Below are positions 1 to 8,274 of a DNA stretch of 64,000 nucleotides, one piece after another (position 1 is the stretch's first letter; every line of letters begins with the position of its first letter). Source of the DNA: Scytonema hofmannii PCC 7110 (GTDB lineage Bacteria; Cyanobacteriota; Cyanobacteriia; Cyanobacteriales; Nostocaceae); the NCBI RefSeq assembly GCF_000346485.2, contig NZ_KQ976354.1, positions 4,732,436-4,796,435 on the forward strand, written 5' to 3'. The notes under the pieces are model-generated. The model saw only the letters and a program-made list of their open reading frames with translations. It was not told the DNA's origin and did no database searches. The position numbers were made by a program, and so were the translations under genes.

Positions 1-195
1 ATTCTTCGCCAATATAGCCGAATTTTTCAGACTGGCGTCCTTATTAAAAAAACTTGCCTGTTTTTACCGTAAAATTGCAGTTTAATACATTTATTTTACA
101 AAAGCTTAACAGTATATTTGTAAAAATTTGATAAAAAGGTAACAATACGTACTTTAACTTGCCTGAAAAGTAAGTGTTCTTCTGTATTAATTACC

Positions 196-1023
196 GTGGT
201 ACTTCTACTTAAAAAAACTATGCTGAAAATTTTTCGTATATTTCTTAACAAGAATTTCTTCAAGATCGGGTTTGCTGCTACTGCTATCAGTCTGATGTCT
301 GCTCATAGTGCTACAGCAGCGACGTTTAATCTCGATAAATTTATCAAGCTCCCTGGTTTGACTGGTGGCAATCCTAAAGGAACTGCTGTTTATTACGCAG
401 AAATATCCAATCTTCCCTCTGATATCAAATCTATTACGATCGCTGATAGTGATAGCAAGCAAGGTGGTACTACTGGAAGATTTAGTGGCTTTGATTTAGA
501 TGCCATTAAGATTAGTAACGTTTTAGTGAATGATGCGGCTAATATCAACAGCGTAGCAGGCTTAAACGTATTCAATTTTACTTCTACTGGAGTTGTCCTC
601 ACTCCTGGAACACAACGTTCTCCCGTCACTTCAGTAGATGCTGTAGTTGGAGCAGATTTATTTGGAGCAGCAAACGGTACTATAGATAATTCAGTGGCAA
701 CATTGCAAAGTTTTGACGCCAACGCCACATCTGCTCTAGTCATTGACTCTGCAAATCCCTCAACAGCTTTTGGATTTGCTAGCTTGGGTGATGGTGGAAA
801 AATATCGTTTAATCTTAAGGGCGCTATTTCTGCTAACAGCAGCCCGTTATATCTTTATCTTGGAGAAGTTGGGGATAACGGAGAAGTAGTCAACGGTCAA
901 ATTGCTTTATCAGATAAGCCAGTTCAAGTACCCGAACCCTCTGGTGTAGCTGCTATATCATTGCTTGGTCTATGCTTTGCTATACGTCAAGGGCGAGGAC
1001 GCTCACTCCACAAGACCTTTTGA
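196..1023 (+). CDS. PEP-CTERM sorting domain protein
   Basis: A 275-residue secreted protein of unknown function. The N-terminus has a basic stretch followed by a hydrophobic segment ending in an Ala-rich cleavage-like site (HSATAA, near residue 42), consistent with a signal peptide. The C-terminus has the PEP-CTERM layout: VPEPSG, a short hydrophobic helix (AAISLLGLCFAI) and a basic tail containing RQGRGR, the signal recognised by exosortase. The middle is rich in Gly, Ser, Thr, Asn and Asp, as in many cyanobacterial PEP-CTERM exoproteins. The listed start is GTG; an in-frame ATG at 220 gives a more usual signal peptide and may be the true start. It stands alone, divergent in context from ackA downstream. 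No enzymatic motif was seen. Confidence 0.8.
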   Translation: MVLLLKKTMLKIFRIFLNKNFFKIGFAATAISLMSAHSATAATFNLDKFIKLPGLTGGNPKGTAVYYAEISNLPSDIKSITIADSDSKQGGTTGRFSGFDLDAIKISNVLVNDAANINSVAGLNVFNFTSTGVVLTPGTQRSPVTSVDAVVGADLFGAANGTIDNSVATLQSFDANATSALVIDSANPSTAFGFASLGDGGKISFNLKGAISANSSPLYLYLGEVGDNGEVVNGQIALSDKPVQVPEPSGVAAISLLGLCFAIRQGRGRSLHKTF

Positions 1024-1050
1024 CCTGAGATTATAATTAACAACTACTCT

Positions 1051-1096
1051 AGTTGAATTATAAATTGAGCGGGAGTTGAATTATAAATTGAGCGGG
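1051..1096. repeat. Exact 23-bp tandem duplication
   Basis: Two exact copies (1051-1073 and 1074-1096) of a 23-bp unit beginning AGTTGAATTATAAATTGAG lie between the PEP-CTERM gene and ackA. The second copy runs into the GCGGGC hairpin at 1092. It looks like a recent slippage product and encodes nothing visible. Confidence 0.85.
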
Positions 1097-1108
1097 CAAG
1101 ATGCCCGC
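1092..1108. repeat. Dispersed GCGGGCA hairpin repeat, copy 1
   Basis: GCGGGCA-AGA-TGCCCGC forms a 7-bp stem with a 3-nt loop. The same 17-mer occurs at 4744-4760. It lies between two convergent genes and could stop transcription from either, but its recurrence suggests a REP-like dispersed repeat. Confidence 0.7.
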
Positions 1109-1148
1109 CCCACAAGATATGAGATGTTCTGACTCCTTGCAATAATCG

Positions 1149-2363
1149 CTACTTCACTAACCGCCAACATTCGCGAGCAATTTCCCAATCTTCTTCTGTA
1201 TGAATCACTAAAACTCTAACTGCTGAATCTGGAGTGGAAATATCTACATCTACAGACTTGTGCTTATTCTTTTCTTTATCTATTTGTAAGCCCAAAAATT
1301 CAAATGCTTCACAAGTGACTTCCCTGAGTACAGCATCATTTTCACCAACACCTGCAGTAAATATCAGTGCATCCAAACCGAACAAGCTAGCAAGCATTGC
1401 ACCAATGTACGATCGCAGTCGATGGACATACACATCAAAAGCGAGTTGAGCGCGGGAGTTACCTTGAGAAATTTCTTGGCGAATCTGTCGCATATCACCA
1501 GAAATCCCAGAAATTCCACGTAACCCTGAAGCCTTATTTAAAACATTATCTAACTTATCAGCAGAGTAGTCAGATTGTCGTAAAAGATGAATGATAATCC
1601 CTGGATCGACTGCACCAGAACGGCTACCCATCATCAATCCATCTAAGGGTGTGAAACCCATTGTCGTGTCTATACTGTAACCATTTTTAACTGCTGCTAA
1701 CGAGCAACCGTTGCCCAAATGACAGGTAATCAACCGCAACCCTGCTAAATCCCGACCTAAGATGCGAGCTGCACGTTGAGCGCAATACTGATGACTGATA
1801 CCATGAAACCCATAGCGACGAATGCCTTGTTCTACCCATTCATAAGGACCGGGATAGATTGCAGCTGCATCAGGTATTTGAGCGTGAAATGCAGTATCAA
1901 AAACTGCGACTTGGGTAATCGTTCCCAAATTTTGCTCGATAGCTTCTATGCCTTCTAAATTGACTGGATTGTGTGCTGGGGCTATGGTTGCCAGACGAGC
2001 GATCGCCTGTTTGACATCCTCAGTAATCACCACACTTTCACGGTAATCTTCTCCACCATGTACCACTCGATGTCCCACTGCATTAATTTCTGAAGGCTCA
2101 TTAATCACTTTGGTAGAGCCATTGCACAGCGTATCGAGCATACGAGCAACAACTTCAGATCGGGAGTTTGAGGCAATTTCTTCTTCTAGTTTTGCTCCCG
2201 TTGCCGTCTTTACCTCAATTTCTGCAAATCCTTGATGGTGAGTCCAATCTACTTTTGCTTCCCATAGTGGTTTGAGAGGTTCTTCAGGAAAGGTATCACC
2301 AGCAATGTCGTACAGGCAACTCTTTTGGCTGCTAGATCCGGCATTCAGTACCAGTATTTTCAT
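1149..2363 (-). CDS. ackA: Acetate kinase
   Basis: Acetate kinase makes acetyl phosphate from acetate and ATP, or ATP from acetyl phosphate; next to phosphoketolase it would convert the acetyl phosphate that xfp releases. The protein starts MKILVLNAGSSSQK, the phosphate-1 motif of the ASKHA fold, and contains VGHRVVHGG, VFDTAFH, GFHGISHQY, CHLGNGCS and TAGVGEN, all typical of the family. The 404-residue length is normal. An upstream in-frame extension of five residues is possible, but the ATG at 2363 gives the canonical N-terminus. It is on the same strand as tal, the pyk fragment, gap and xfp, which suggests one catabolic cluster that has been split. Confidence 0.96.
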   Translation of the reverse strand: MKILVLNAGSSSQKSCLYDIAGDTFPEEPLKPLWEAKVDWTHHQGFAEIEVKTATGAKLEEEIASNSRSEVVARMLDTLCNGSTKVINEPSEINAVGHRVVHGGEDYRESVVITEDVKQAIARLATIAPAHNPVNLEGIEAIEQNLGTITQVAVFDTAFHAQIPDAAAIYPGPYEWVEQGIRRYGFHGISHQYCAQRAARILGRDLAGLRLITCHLGNGCSLAAVKNGYSIDTTMGFTPLDGLMMGSRSGAVDPGIIIHLLRQSDYSADKLDNVLNKASGLRGISGISGDMRQIRQEISQGNSRAQLAFDVYVHRLRSYIGAMLASLFGLDALIFTAGVGENDAVLREVTCEAFEFLGLQIDKEKNKHKSVDVDISTPDSAVRVLVIHTEEDWEIARECWRLVK

Positions 2364-2505
2364 AATCAGCAAATCCAAATTTTTAGGGAGAGCGATGCAG
2401 ATAAAATTATGCGATTATTGGGCTTGACCAACATCTGTCTAGCGTACAATGCTTTGTCAGTATTCCAACGCATACTGGTATTATAATTATAATAATGTAT
2501 AAAAT

Positions 2506-3054
2506 GTGAATTTCAAAGTAAAATTAAATCTCGGTACTGATAATTTGTCAATTGATGGAGCTATTGTTGAATTAGCACAAAATCACGTTGATGATTTTAT
2601 TAATTTATGGCTGAATCAATTACGTGTTGTTGAAACCGATGATAAATTCTGGGATTGGTTATTCAAACTTGATTTTATTAGTAGAAATGAAGAGTATGAA
2701 GGATACGCATTGGAAGCGGAAGGATGTACCCAAGGATTGATGCAAATAGAAACGCAGCATCACAAGTCGCAGGTATCCGGACAACGGTTGGTGTATATTG
2801 AGTATTTAACGTCGGCTCCATGGAATAGAAAAGAAATCCAGCGTCCGCCAAGGTTTCGAGGAGTTGGAGCAAATTTATTGCGGTATGCAAGGATTAGAAG
2901 TGTTGAGCTAGGATATGGAGGAAGGGTAGGTTTGCATTCACTGCCCAGAAGTGAACGGTTTTACGACAACCAGTTGATGACTAACTACGGAATTGATGGG
3001 GAGAAGAATGATTTAGTTTATTTTGAGTACGGGCTGCTGCGCCGACAATTATAG
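2506..3054 (+). CDS. GNAT-like acetyltransferase
   Basis: A 182-residue protein with a C-terminal half resembling GNAT N-acetyltransferases. A strand motif (LVYIEYLTSAPWN) is followed by RFRGVGANLLRYARIRS, the R/Q-x-x-G-x-G/A acetyl-CoA pyrophosphate loop and its helix, then a strand (RVGLHSLPRSERFYDN) ending in the usual S..FY-N contact. The acceptor substrate is unknown. The start is GTG at 2506 without an obvious Shine-Dalgarno. The next gene begins 26 bp downstream on the same strand, so the two are probably co-transcribed. Confidence 0.65.
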   Translation: MNFKVKLNLGTDNLSIDGAIVELAQNHVDDFINLWLNQLRVVETDDKFWDWLFKLDFISRNEEYEGYALEAEGCTQGLMQIETQHHKSQVSGQRLVYIEYLTSAPWNRKEIQRPPRFRGVGANLLRYARIRSVELGYGGRVGLHSLPRSERFYDNQLMTNYGIDGEKNDLVYFEYGLLRRQL

Positions 3055-3080
3055 AAGTAGTAGGGTATAGAAGAAAGAAA

Positions 3081-3575
3081 ATGGAAGAAGAAAATATTAC
3101 TGTCACCGAAGCTATTGAGTTATTATTCGGCTCTGCGTCATTACAGCAAGCAATTCAAGCTGAGGATGAAGCAGATTGTGACGTCAGTGCGGGATTAGAT
3201 TGGGATAATCAAGCATTTCTTGCTTTTATCCAGAATCCAGCTTTATTAGGAAGGTTGGCTCAATTGCGTGTTTCCCTGAACTGCGAAATCCAACGTCTGC
3301 TAGCCGAACGAAATTTAGGAGTAGGGGAAAATGCTGCTTTTGAAGTTGCGCGTTTGCGTTTGTTATCTCGTTTGCGATTACCTGAACCGACGGTAATTCC
3401 CGTACTAAAAACAACATTAATGCGCGATGATTTATGTAAAGAAGAGTTTATTAATCATAGCCAGGTTTTACGTAATTTATTGAGTATATTGCTACTTGAA
3501 AGCGATTGGGAAGATATTGCTACAGCTGCCGGAAATGCTGTACGAGACCAAGTCATGCTTTTAATTATTGCGTAG
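3081..3575 (+). CDS. Small hypothetical partner of the GNAT gene
   Basis: A 164-residue soluble, Leu-rich, mainly helical protein with an acidic N-terminus. There is no signal peptide or membrane segment, and I recognise no family. It follows the acetyltransferase-like gene by 26 bp and has an AGAAAGAAA-type purine-rich stretch before its ATG, so the pair likely forms a two-gene operon. Whether it is a substrate, regulator or unrelated neighbour cannot be told from sequence. Confidence 0.6.
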   Translation: MEEENITVTEAIELLFGSASLQQAIQAEDEADCDVSAGLDWDNQAFLAFIQNPALLGRLAQLRVSLNCEIQRLLAERNLGVGENAAFEVARLRLLSRLRLPEPTVIPVLKTTLMRDDLCKEEFINHSQVLRNLLSILLLESDWEDIATAAGNAVRDQVMLLIIA

Positions 3576-3710
3576 AATTATTGGGATCTCTCCGATTTCT
3601 TATTTCATGCTAGATGAATTTGACCCTATTTGTCCAGTCAGTTCCTCGAAGACAAGTCAAATTTAGAGTTGCTGCTATATTTGATATTAAGTATGAATTT
3701 TGAAAAAACT

Positions 3711-3944
3711 ATGTTGCAGTCAATTGAAGGAATGTACAAGCACGGCAAGGTAGAACTTTCTGAATTACCATTGAACGTATCAGAAAGCCGTGTAATTGTA
3801 ACTTTTTTAGAACCGAAAACAGCTTCAGAACCAAAACAGATAATGCAGTTTGGTATGTTTTCGGGAAAAAAACAATCAACAGACGAAGATTTCCAAGTTT
3901 CTGAATTTCATATGGATATCGAAGACAGATTAGACTGGTCTTAA
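3711..3944 (+). CDS. VapB-like antitoxin
   Basis: A 77-residue protein beginning MLQSIEGMYKHGKVELSELP and continuing ESRVIVTFLEP. This AbrB-like beta fold pattern is common in cyanobacterial antitoxins paired with PIN toxins. The acidic tail (MDIEDRLDW) would wrap the toxin. Starts further upstream at 3693 (ATG) or 3630 are possible, but homologues as I recall them begin at MLQSIEG. The PIN-domain gene starts 6 bp after the stop, the usual antitoxin-toxin arrangement. Its partner is interrupted, so it may now be an orphan antitoxin. Confidence 0.7.
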   Translation: MLQSIEGMYKHGKVELSELPLNVSESRVIVTFLEPKTASEPKQIMQFGMFSGKKQSTDEDFQVSEFHMDIEDRLDWS

Positions 3945-3950
3945 ACAATT

Positions 3951-4548
3951 ATGAAGTATGTCCTTGATACTCATGCACTAATCTGGTTTCTTGAAGGAAA
4001 TTCACGATTAGGTGCGAATGCTAATTCTATCCTTTCCGATCTTGATTCTCAATTAATCATTCCTGCAATTAGATTAGCTGAAGCTGTTTTGATTGTTGAA
4101 AGAGGAAGAACGTCTATTCCTTATCCAGAGGATTTACTTTCAGCGATTCAAGCTGACCCCTGTGTGGTAATTTATCCACTAAATGAAGAAATAATTAGGG
4201 CTTGCTGAAAACAATCGTAAGGTATGACAGATAAGGGTTTCAAGCCTTTTTTTGCCAAACAAGTGCAAGTTTATAACATCTATAGTCTCAAAAACCTTGC
4301 TTTTTCGTCGGCGAGCGCTGGGTAAATTGGGAAACTAAGAGACGAAAGTCCAATTTTGCAAGGCGTGTGGCTTCTATATTCACCAAGCTCAACTTTTTCA
4401 GCAAGCCCTAATTACACTAACTATGAGTTTATCTGCCATTAATGAAATGCACGAGCGGCAAATTGTGGCAACCGTGCTAGTTTTGACAAGCAAAGGTGAA
4501 GATATACAATTATTGACTTGTGACCAAAAATCACAGCTTCAGGTTTAG
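3951..4548 (+). pseudogene. VapC-type PIN toxin split by a MITE
   Basis: VapC toxins are PIN-fold ribonucleases. The first 82 codons (3951-4196) read MKYVLDTHALIWFLEG..., with the first acidic residue in LDTH and the second in LAEAVL. The frame then enters an inserted element and stops at 4208. After the element and one copy of the 6-bp target duplication, the frame resumes at 4415 as TLTMSLSAINEMHERQIVAT and LLTCDQ, ending at 4548. Rejoined, the protein is about 127 residues, the normal length. The usual HDR acidic position is HER here. As it stands the toxin lacks its C-terminal third and should be inactive. Confidence 0.9.
4198..4408. mobile_element. 211-bp MITE with TAATTA target duplication
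   Basis: The element starts GGGCTTGCTGAAAA and ends with the exact reverse complement, TTTTCAGCAAGCCC: 14-bp perfect terminal inverted repeats. It is flanked by TAATTA at 4192-4197 and 4409-4414, a 6-bp target duplication. No transposase can fit in 211 bp, so it is a non-autonomous element mobilised in trans. The host gene is restored to frame exactly when the element and one TAATTA are removed, which proves insertion rather than coincidence. The parental IS family is not identified. Confidence 0.92.
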
Positions 4549-4651
4549 TCCCAATTATTTGGTAGTTTTATTAACTAATATTTCGCTTGGTATAGATCCT
4601 TAAAGAAGTTAAGGATTTACAGCGATTTGCAATTCAATCAGATAATACTGT

Positions 4652-4675
4652 AAGAGCGCAAAGTGTTGCGCTCTT
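4652..4675. terminator. Hairpin downstream of the vapBC remnant
   Basis: AAGAGCGCAA-AGTG-TTGCGCTCTT is a perfect 10-bp stem with a 4-nt loop about 100 bp after the end of the toxin remnant. It lacks a long T run, so terminator is an inference. A weaker 7-bp stem (TCCTTAA/TTAAGGA) precedes it at 4597-4615. Confidence 0.5.
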
Positions 4676-4743
4676 AGGGAACTGCAAAAAATAAATTATC
4701 CCCGGAATGTGGGATGGGCGTCAAGGCCCGTCTCTTATTAATG

Positions 4744-4760
4744 GCGGGCAAGATGCCCGC
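4744..4760. repeat. Dispersed GCGGGCA hairpin repeat, copy 2
   Basis: The same 17-bp hairpin as at 1092-1108, followed by a similar CC/AC-CACAAG flank. It lies in the ~300-bp gap between the vapBC remnant and tal, which holds only this repeat and the hairpins listed above. Confidence 0.7.
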
Positions 4761-4856
4761 ACCACAAGAAACTTTGGGACATTTTTTATTTGGAAGTCCC
4801 TTAGCAGGGAGGTTGTAGTTTACCTAATTGTAAAGCGCTGCATAAACCAACCTGTC

Positions 4857-6041
4857 TTATTTTGCAACTTCTACCATTTGAATGACTGCTCCCAAGCCAG
4901 CACCCATTTCTTCTGGTGTAATTTTGCCATCTTTATTTACGTCTAACGCATCAAATACAGCATCAGTACCCATCCATTCTTCACGGGTGATGAAGCCATC
5001 ACCGTCAAGATCGTACACGTGGAAGATGTCTTTAGTCGCATGGCTGAGAGTTGATTTTCCGTCCAAACGAGCCAGTTTTTCTGCCAGGAGTGTTTCTAAA
5101 GTCTCTAGTGCTTTGGTGAAACCCTTAATCCCTTCATCCAGTTTGTCATGTGCCATGCGATCTTCCGCATGCATCTTGTCAAAGGTAGCTTTGTCCATCG
5201 GAATTTTTTCAATATCCGATGTTGCTGCTTTGCTAGGTTCGAGTTTGCGTGGTAAGTCTCCTATCGTGGCTTTTAACTCACCTAACAGCGCTGGAGAAAT
5301 GGTTAGCAAGTCACAACCGGCGAGTTCTATAATTTCCCCAATGTTGCGGAAACTAGCTCCCATGACTTCAGTTTTGTAACCAAATTTTTTGTAGTAGTTG
5401 TAAATTGTGGTTACAGATAATACACCTGGGTCTTCAGCAGAAGGGTAACTATCGCGTCCGGTTTCTTTTTTGTACCAGTCGAGAATACGTCCTACAAATG
5501 GGGAAATCAAAGTGACACCAGCTTCCGCACAAGCGATCGCCTGGTGAAGTCCAAACAATAAGGTCAAGTTACAATGTATACCTTCTTTTTCCAAGATTTC
5601 TGCAGCGCGAATTCCTTCCCAGGTAGCGGCAATTTTAATCAGGACGCGATCGCGAGAAATTCCTGCAGCTTTATACTGAGCAATTAAGTCGCGTGCTTTG
5701 GCAACAGTTGCTTCTGTATCGTAGGAAAGGCGTGCATCAACTTCTGTAGACACCCGACCCGGAATAATTTGTAAAATCTTTAAGCCAAAGGACACCGCCA
5801 AACGGTCAAATGCTAAAGCAGCTACGTCCTTTTGACTTGCTCCCCGTCCTGCATCTTTTTGTGCTTGGAGTAAAGTCTGGTTAACAATTTCCTGATACTC
5901 TGGCATTTGTGCTGCAGCAGTAATTAGGGAAGGATTTGTGGTAGCATCTTGCGGCTTAAACTTTTCAATTGCCCGGATATCGCCCGTGTCAGCAACCACA
6001 ACTGTAAACTCTCTTAACTGTTCCAGTAAATTTTTAGACAT
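4857..6041 (-). CDS. tal: Transaldolase with C-terminal EF-hands
   Basis: Transaldolase transfers a dihydroxyacetone unit between sugar phosphates in the pentose phosphate pathway. The 394-residue protein starts [16 protein letters not shown], with ATG at 6041 behind a strong AGGAGG (6045-6050); a further upstream start is unlikely. The catalytic region includes DATTNPSLI and [13 protein letters not shown], the latter carrying the Schiff-base lysine. The last ~70 residues hold two EF-hand loops, [12 protein letters not shown] and [12 protein letters not shown], with the Asp/Glu pattern needed for Ca2+. This fusion occurs in other cyanobacterial transaldolases and suggests calcium sensing. It belongs with ackA, pyk, gap and xfp on this strand. 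Confidence 0.96.
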   Translation of the reverse strand: MSKNLLEQLREFTVVVADTGDIRAIEKFKPQDATTNPSLITAAAQMPEYQEIVNQTLLQAQKDAGRGASQKDVAALAFDRLAVSFGLKILQIIPGRVSTEVDARLSYDTEATVAKARDLIAQYKAAGISRDRVLIKIAATWEGIRAAEILEKEGIHCNLTLLFGLHQAIACAEAGVTLISPFVGRILDWYKKETGRDSYPSAEDPGVLSVTTIYNYYKKFGYKTEVMGASFRNIGEIIELAGCDLLTISPALLGELKATIGDLPRKLEPSKAATSDIEKIPMDKATFDKMHAEDRMAHDKLDEGIKGFTKALETLETLLAEKLARLDGKSTLSHATKDIFHVYDLDGDGFITREEWMGTDAVFDALDVNKDGKITPEEMGAGLGAVIQMVEVAK

Positions 6042-6487
6042 AATCCTCCTAGTATGTTTGCGATTCGCAAAAAAAACAGCTTTCCTCGTCCTCACAATAC
6101 CCATCAACCTCTTACCATCTTAGATTGCACAGAGAACAGCTGCCATTGTTCTAAATCTGTATCAAACCTGTTGGTAATTGGAACTTCATCTCAAATCTAC
6201 AAATTTCCGCAACAGCTTGAATTGACTTAAGATACAGACCTCAAAAATGAGATAGTTCTTAATCAATGGTCAATAACGTTGTTTGGAAATCTTTATTTTG
6301 TTTGTTTTTTTTAAGATTTTGTTGTTTCGATCGCACCGCTAATGGAAAAAACAATCCTGCAAGCCCAAATATGATAACGTAGAGAGCAAGAGCCATCACG
6401 ATAGGACTTACGCAACTTCAACATCATTCAAAGGTGAGTTCTTATACTACCAACCAAAATGAAAAACTGAGGTACTTTAGAAGGACG
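6042..6487. other. Noncoding region at left edge of the eCIS block
   Basis: About 445 bp between the divergent tal and DUF5131 genes with no credible gene. It contains the end sequence GGACTTACGCAA at 6404-6415, which recurs at 50597 as one arm of an inverted repeat. It probably holds the promoters of both flanking genes. This is where the carbon-metabolism cluster stops and the inserted block begins. Confidence 0.5.
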
Positions 6488-7369
6488 ATGAGTAAAATTC
6501 CCACAGGAACCATAACTCTAAATCCAATTACTGTGAAATCTGGTGGTTGGTGGTGTAGCAAGGTTTCTCCTGGTTGTGCAAATTGCTATGCAGAGTACAT
6601 TAATCAACACGATCGCTTTAATCGCGGTAACTCACTCCCATACCAAGGCTCACCACCGGAATTAACTCTGAATAGAGAAATGCTTGGAAGTTGGTGTAGG
6701 ATGCGAAAACACCATTTTATCTTTGTCGGTAGCATGACAGATATTTTTGGAGAATGGATAGACCGCAATTGGCACTTTGAAATTCTAGATGCCATGCTTG
6801 CTTCTCCTAACCAAACATTCCAGCTTTTGACCAAGCGACCACAAGTTATGCTAAGTACTACAATGGCTTGGATAGAAGCAAGAAATCTTTTAGCCCTTCC
6901 TCCAAATATCTGGGTAGGCGCTACAACTGAAGACCAACGTACTTTTAACGAACGCATCCCTACCCTGTTAAAAATTCCTGCATGGGTTAGATGGCTAACC
7001 GTGGAACCAATGCTGGAGGAAATCAATCCTATGAAACCAGGGCAAAGTTTGTTTCCTACCATTACAAGAAAAGAGAAAGAATTATGGCAAGAATATTTGC
7101 CTCTACACCAACATATCGACTGGGTGATTTTAGGCTTTGAAAGCGGTCATAAAGCGCGAGTTGGTCAACTGTCTTGGATGCGCTCCTTTGTTCGAATGTG
7201 TACTTTGGCACAAACAGAACAAAATGCGGCTCTAGCAATCTACGTGAAGCAATTAGGTAGCAACTGCTGGGATGGTGAAAAACCTTTCAAGCTCAAATCT
7301 GCTCGCACTGGTGGCACTAATATTGAAGAGTTTCCTACTGACTTACAAATGAGACAAATGCCTTTATAA
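6488..7369 (+). CDS. DUF5131 / phage Gp37-Gp68-like protein
   Basis: A 293-residue protein with the family's N-terminal pattern: NPITV...WWCSKVSPGCANCYAEYIN, giving a Cys-x6-Cys-x2-Cys cluster suited to a metal or FeS centre. Further family features are FVGSMTDIFGEW, FQLLTKRPQVM, NIWVGATTEDQ, WLTVEPML and WVILGFESGHKAR. The family looks like a divergent radical-SAM-type TIM barrel often found in phages and plasmids; its reaction is not established. The ATG at 6488 follows AGAAGGA and is preferred over upstream in-frame codons. It lies at the left edge of the accessory block. Confidence 0.75.
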   Translation: MSKIPTGTITLNPITVKSGGWWCSKVSPGCANCYAEYINQHDRFNRGNSLPYQGSPPELTLNREMLGSWCRMRKHHFIFVGSMTDIFGEWIDRNWHFEILDAMLASPNQTFQLLTKRPQVMLSTTMAWIEARNLLALPPNIWVGATTEDQRTFNERIPTLLKIPAWVRWLTVEPMLEEINPMKPGQSLFPTITRKEKELWQEYLPLHQHIDWVILGFESGHKARVGQLSWMRSFVRMCTLAQTEQNAALAIYVKQLGSNCWDGEKPFKLKSARTGGTNIEEFPTDLQMRQMPL

Positions 7370-7406
7370 ATCTTTACCTTAAGTTCGTTTTCCCAAAGTA
7401 ATCTTT

Positions 7407-7680
7407 TTATTCTTCGTCTAACTTATTTTCTAAAATAGTAGAAATATCGTCTCCATCGCCCTCTTTACGCATTCCAACACCCACAATTACAACAATGACT
7501 TGATTGCGATCGACAGGATAAACAATGCGATAGCGTTGACCGACTGCCCTCACACTACGATAACCTTGAAACTGACCTGTAAGAGCTTTACCCTGTTTTT
7601 CTGGTTCTATTTTCAGTTTTTCAATTTTTTGCCGGAGTGCTTTTTGTTCTCTTTGGTCTTTTACCTTTTTTAAATTCCAT
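7407..7680 (-). pseudogene. RelE/ParE-type toxin, frameshifted
   Basis: Reading this strand in one frame to the TAA at 7407 gives KVKDQREQKALRQKI..., then KQGKALTGQFQGYRSVRAVGQRYRIVYPV, VIVVIVGVGMRKEGD and ISTILENK, which matches RelE-type toxins of cyanobacteria. No start codon exists in that frame before an in-frame TAA. The ATG at 7680, two bases after the antitoxin stop codon, is one base out of register: a six-A run after ATGGAATTT must lose one base to join the frames (274 bp = 91 codons + 1). The N-terminal part between the start and KVKDQRE also seems about 10-15 residues short. Likely inactive. Confidence 0.75.
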
Positions 7681-7683
7681 TAT

Positions 7684-7947
7684 TTACCATTCTAATTCTT
7701 TCATAGCTTCTGACCAACTTACCCTTTTACCTTCTCTATCTTCCTGGATGCCAGCTATTAATTGTTCTTTAAATTCTGTATCGGATAAAATTTCCATAGT
7801 TTCTAACATAGACATATATTGTTCGTAGCTAATAGCTACCATAACTGGAGAGCCTTGATCGGTAATAATTATAGGTTCATTACCTAACTGTTCTGGGAGT
7901 TGAAGAAGTTGGTTTCTTGTTTCAGTAATACTAATTGATTTAGACAT
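7684..7947 (-). CDS. Phd/YefM-type antitoxin
   Basis: An 87-residue protein starting MSKSISITETRNQLLQLPEQL, then PIIITDQGSPVMVAISYEQYMSMLETMEIL, the Phd/YefM DNA-binding fold, followed by an acidic toxin-binding tail. It precedes the RelE-type toxin remnant, with 3 bp between the antitoxin stop and the toxin ATG. A short inverted repeat, ACTAA-AA-TTAGT, lies 20 bp upstream (7967-7978) and could be its own operator. The antitoxin is intact although its toxin is broken. Confidence 0.85.
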   Translation of the reverse strand: MSKSISITETRNQLLQLPEQLGNEPIIITDQGSPVMVAISYEQYMSMLETMEILSDTEFKEQLIAGIQEDREGKRVSWSEAMKELEW

Positions 7948-8274
7948 ATTACATTAAGTTTTTCACACTAAAATTAGTCTAACATTAAAATTGTCTTGAG
8001 TAAGATAAGTAGATACATAACTAAAATGTATATCCGATAAACTGCGGCTAACTCCGCGTTGTTCGGTCATTTAAAGTTAATTTTTATACTAAAAGTCAAA
8101 ACTAAAAATTGAGTTTGTACTAGCTGTATCGTAGCCCTCTTCGCTCATTATATGGTTCAAAGTCTTCCTCTAAAGTTTCGTTATAAAAGCTGCATAAGTT
8201 GATTTCAATTGCATTTATAAAAAAACAACAAACCAACATAGGATTACTATTCTGTTTTTTGAATTAAACTGATT
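7948..8274. other. Noncoding gap upstream of the eCIS region
   Basis: About 330 bp between the divergent antitoxin and the DUF4159-like gene. It should contain both promoters. The only recurring element I see is the motif at 8191-8223. Confidence 0.4.
8191..8223 (+). promoter_or_regulatory. Shared upstream motif, copy 1
   Basis: TGCATAAGTTGATTTCAATT followed by an AT-rich stretch. Related sequences begin at 9724 and 36675, each 60-125 bp before an eCIS-associated start codon and in the same orientation. Function (promoter, operator or repeat remnant) is inferred from position only. Confidence 0.4.
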
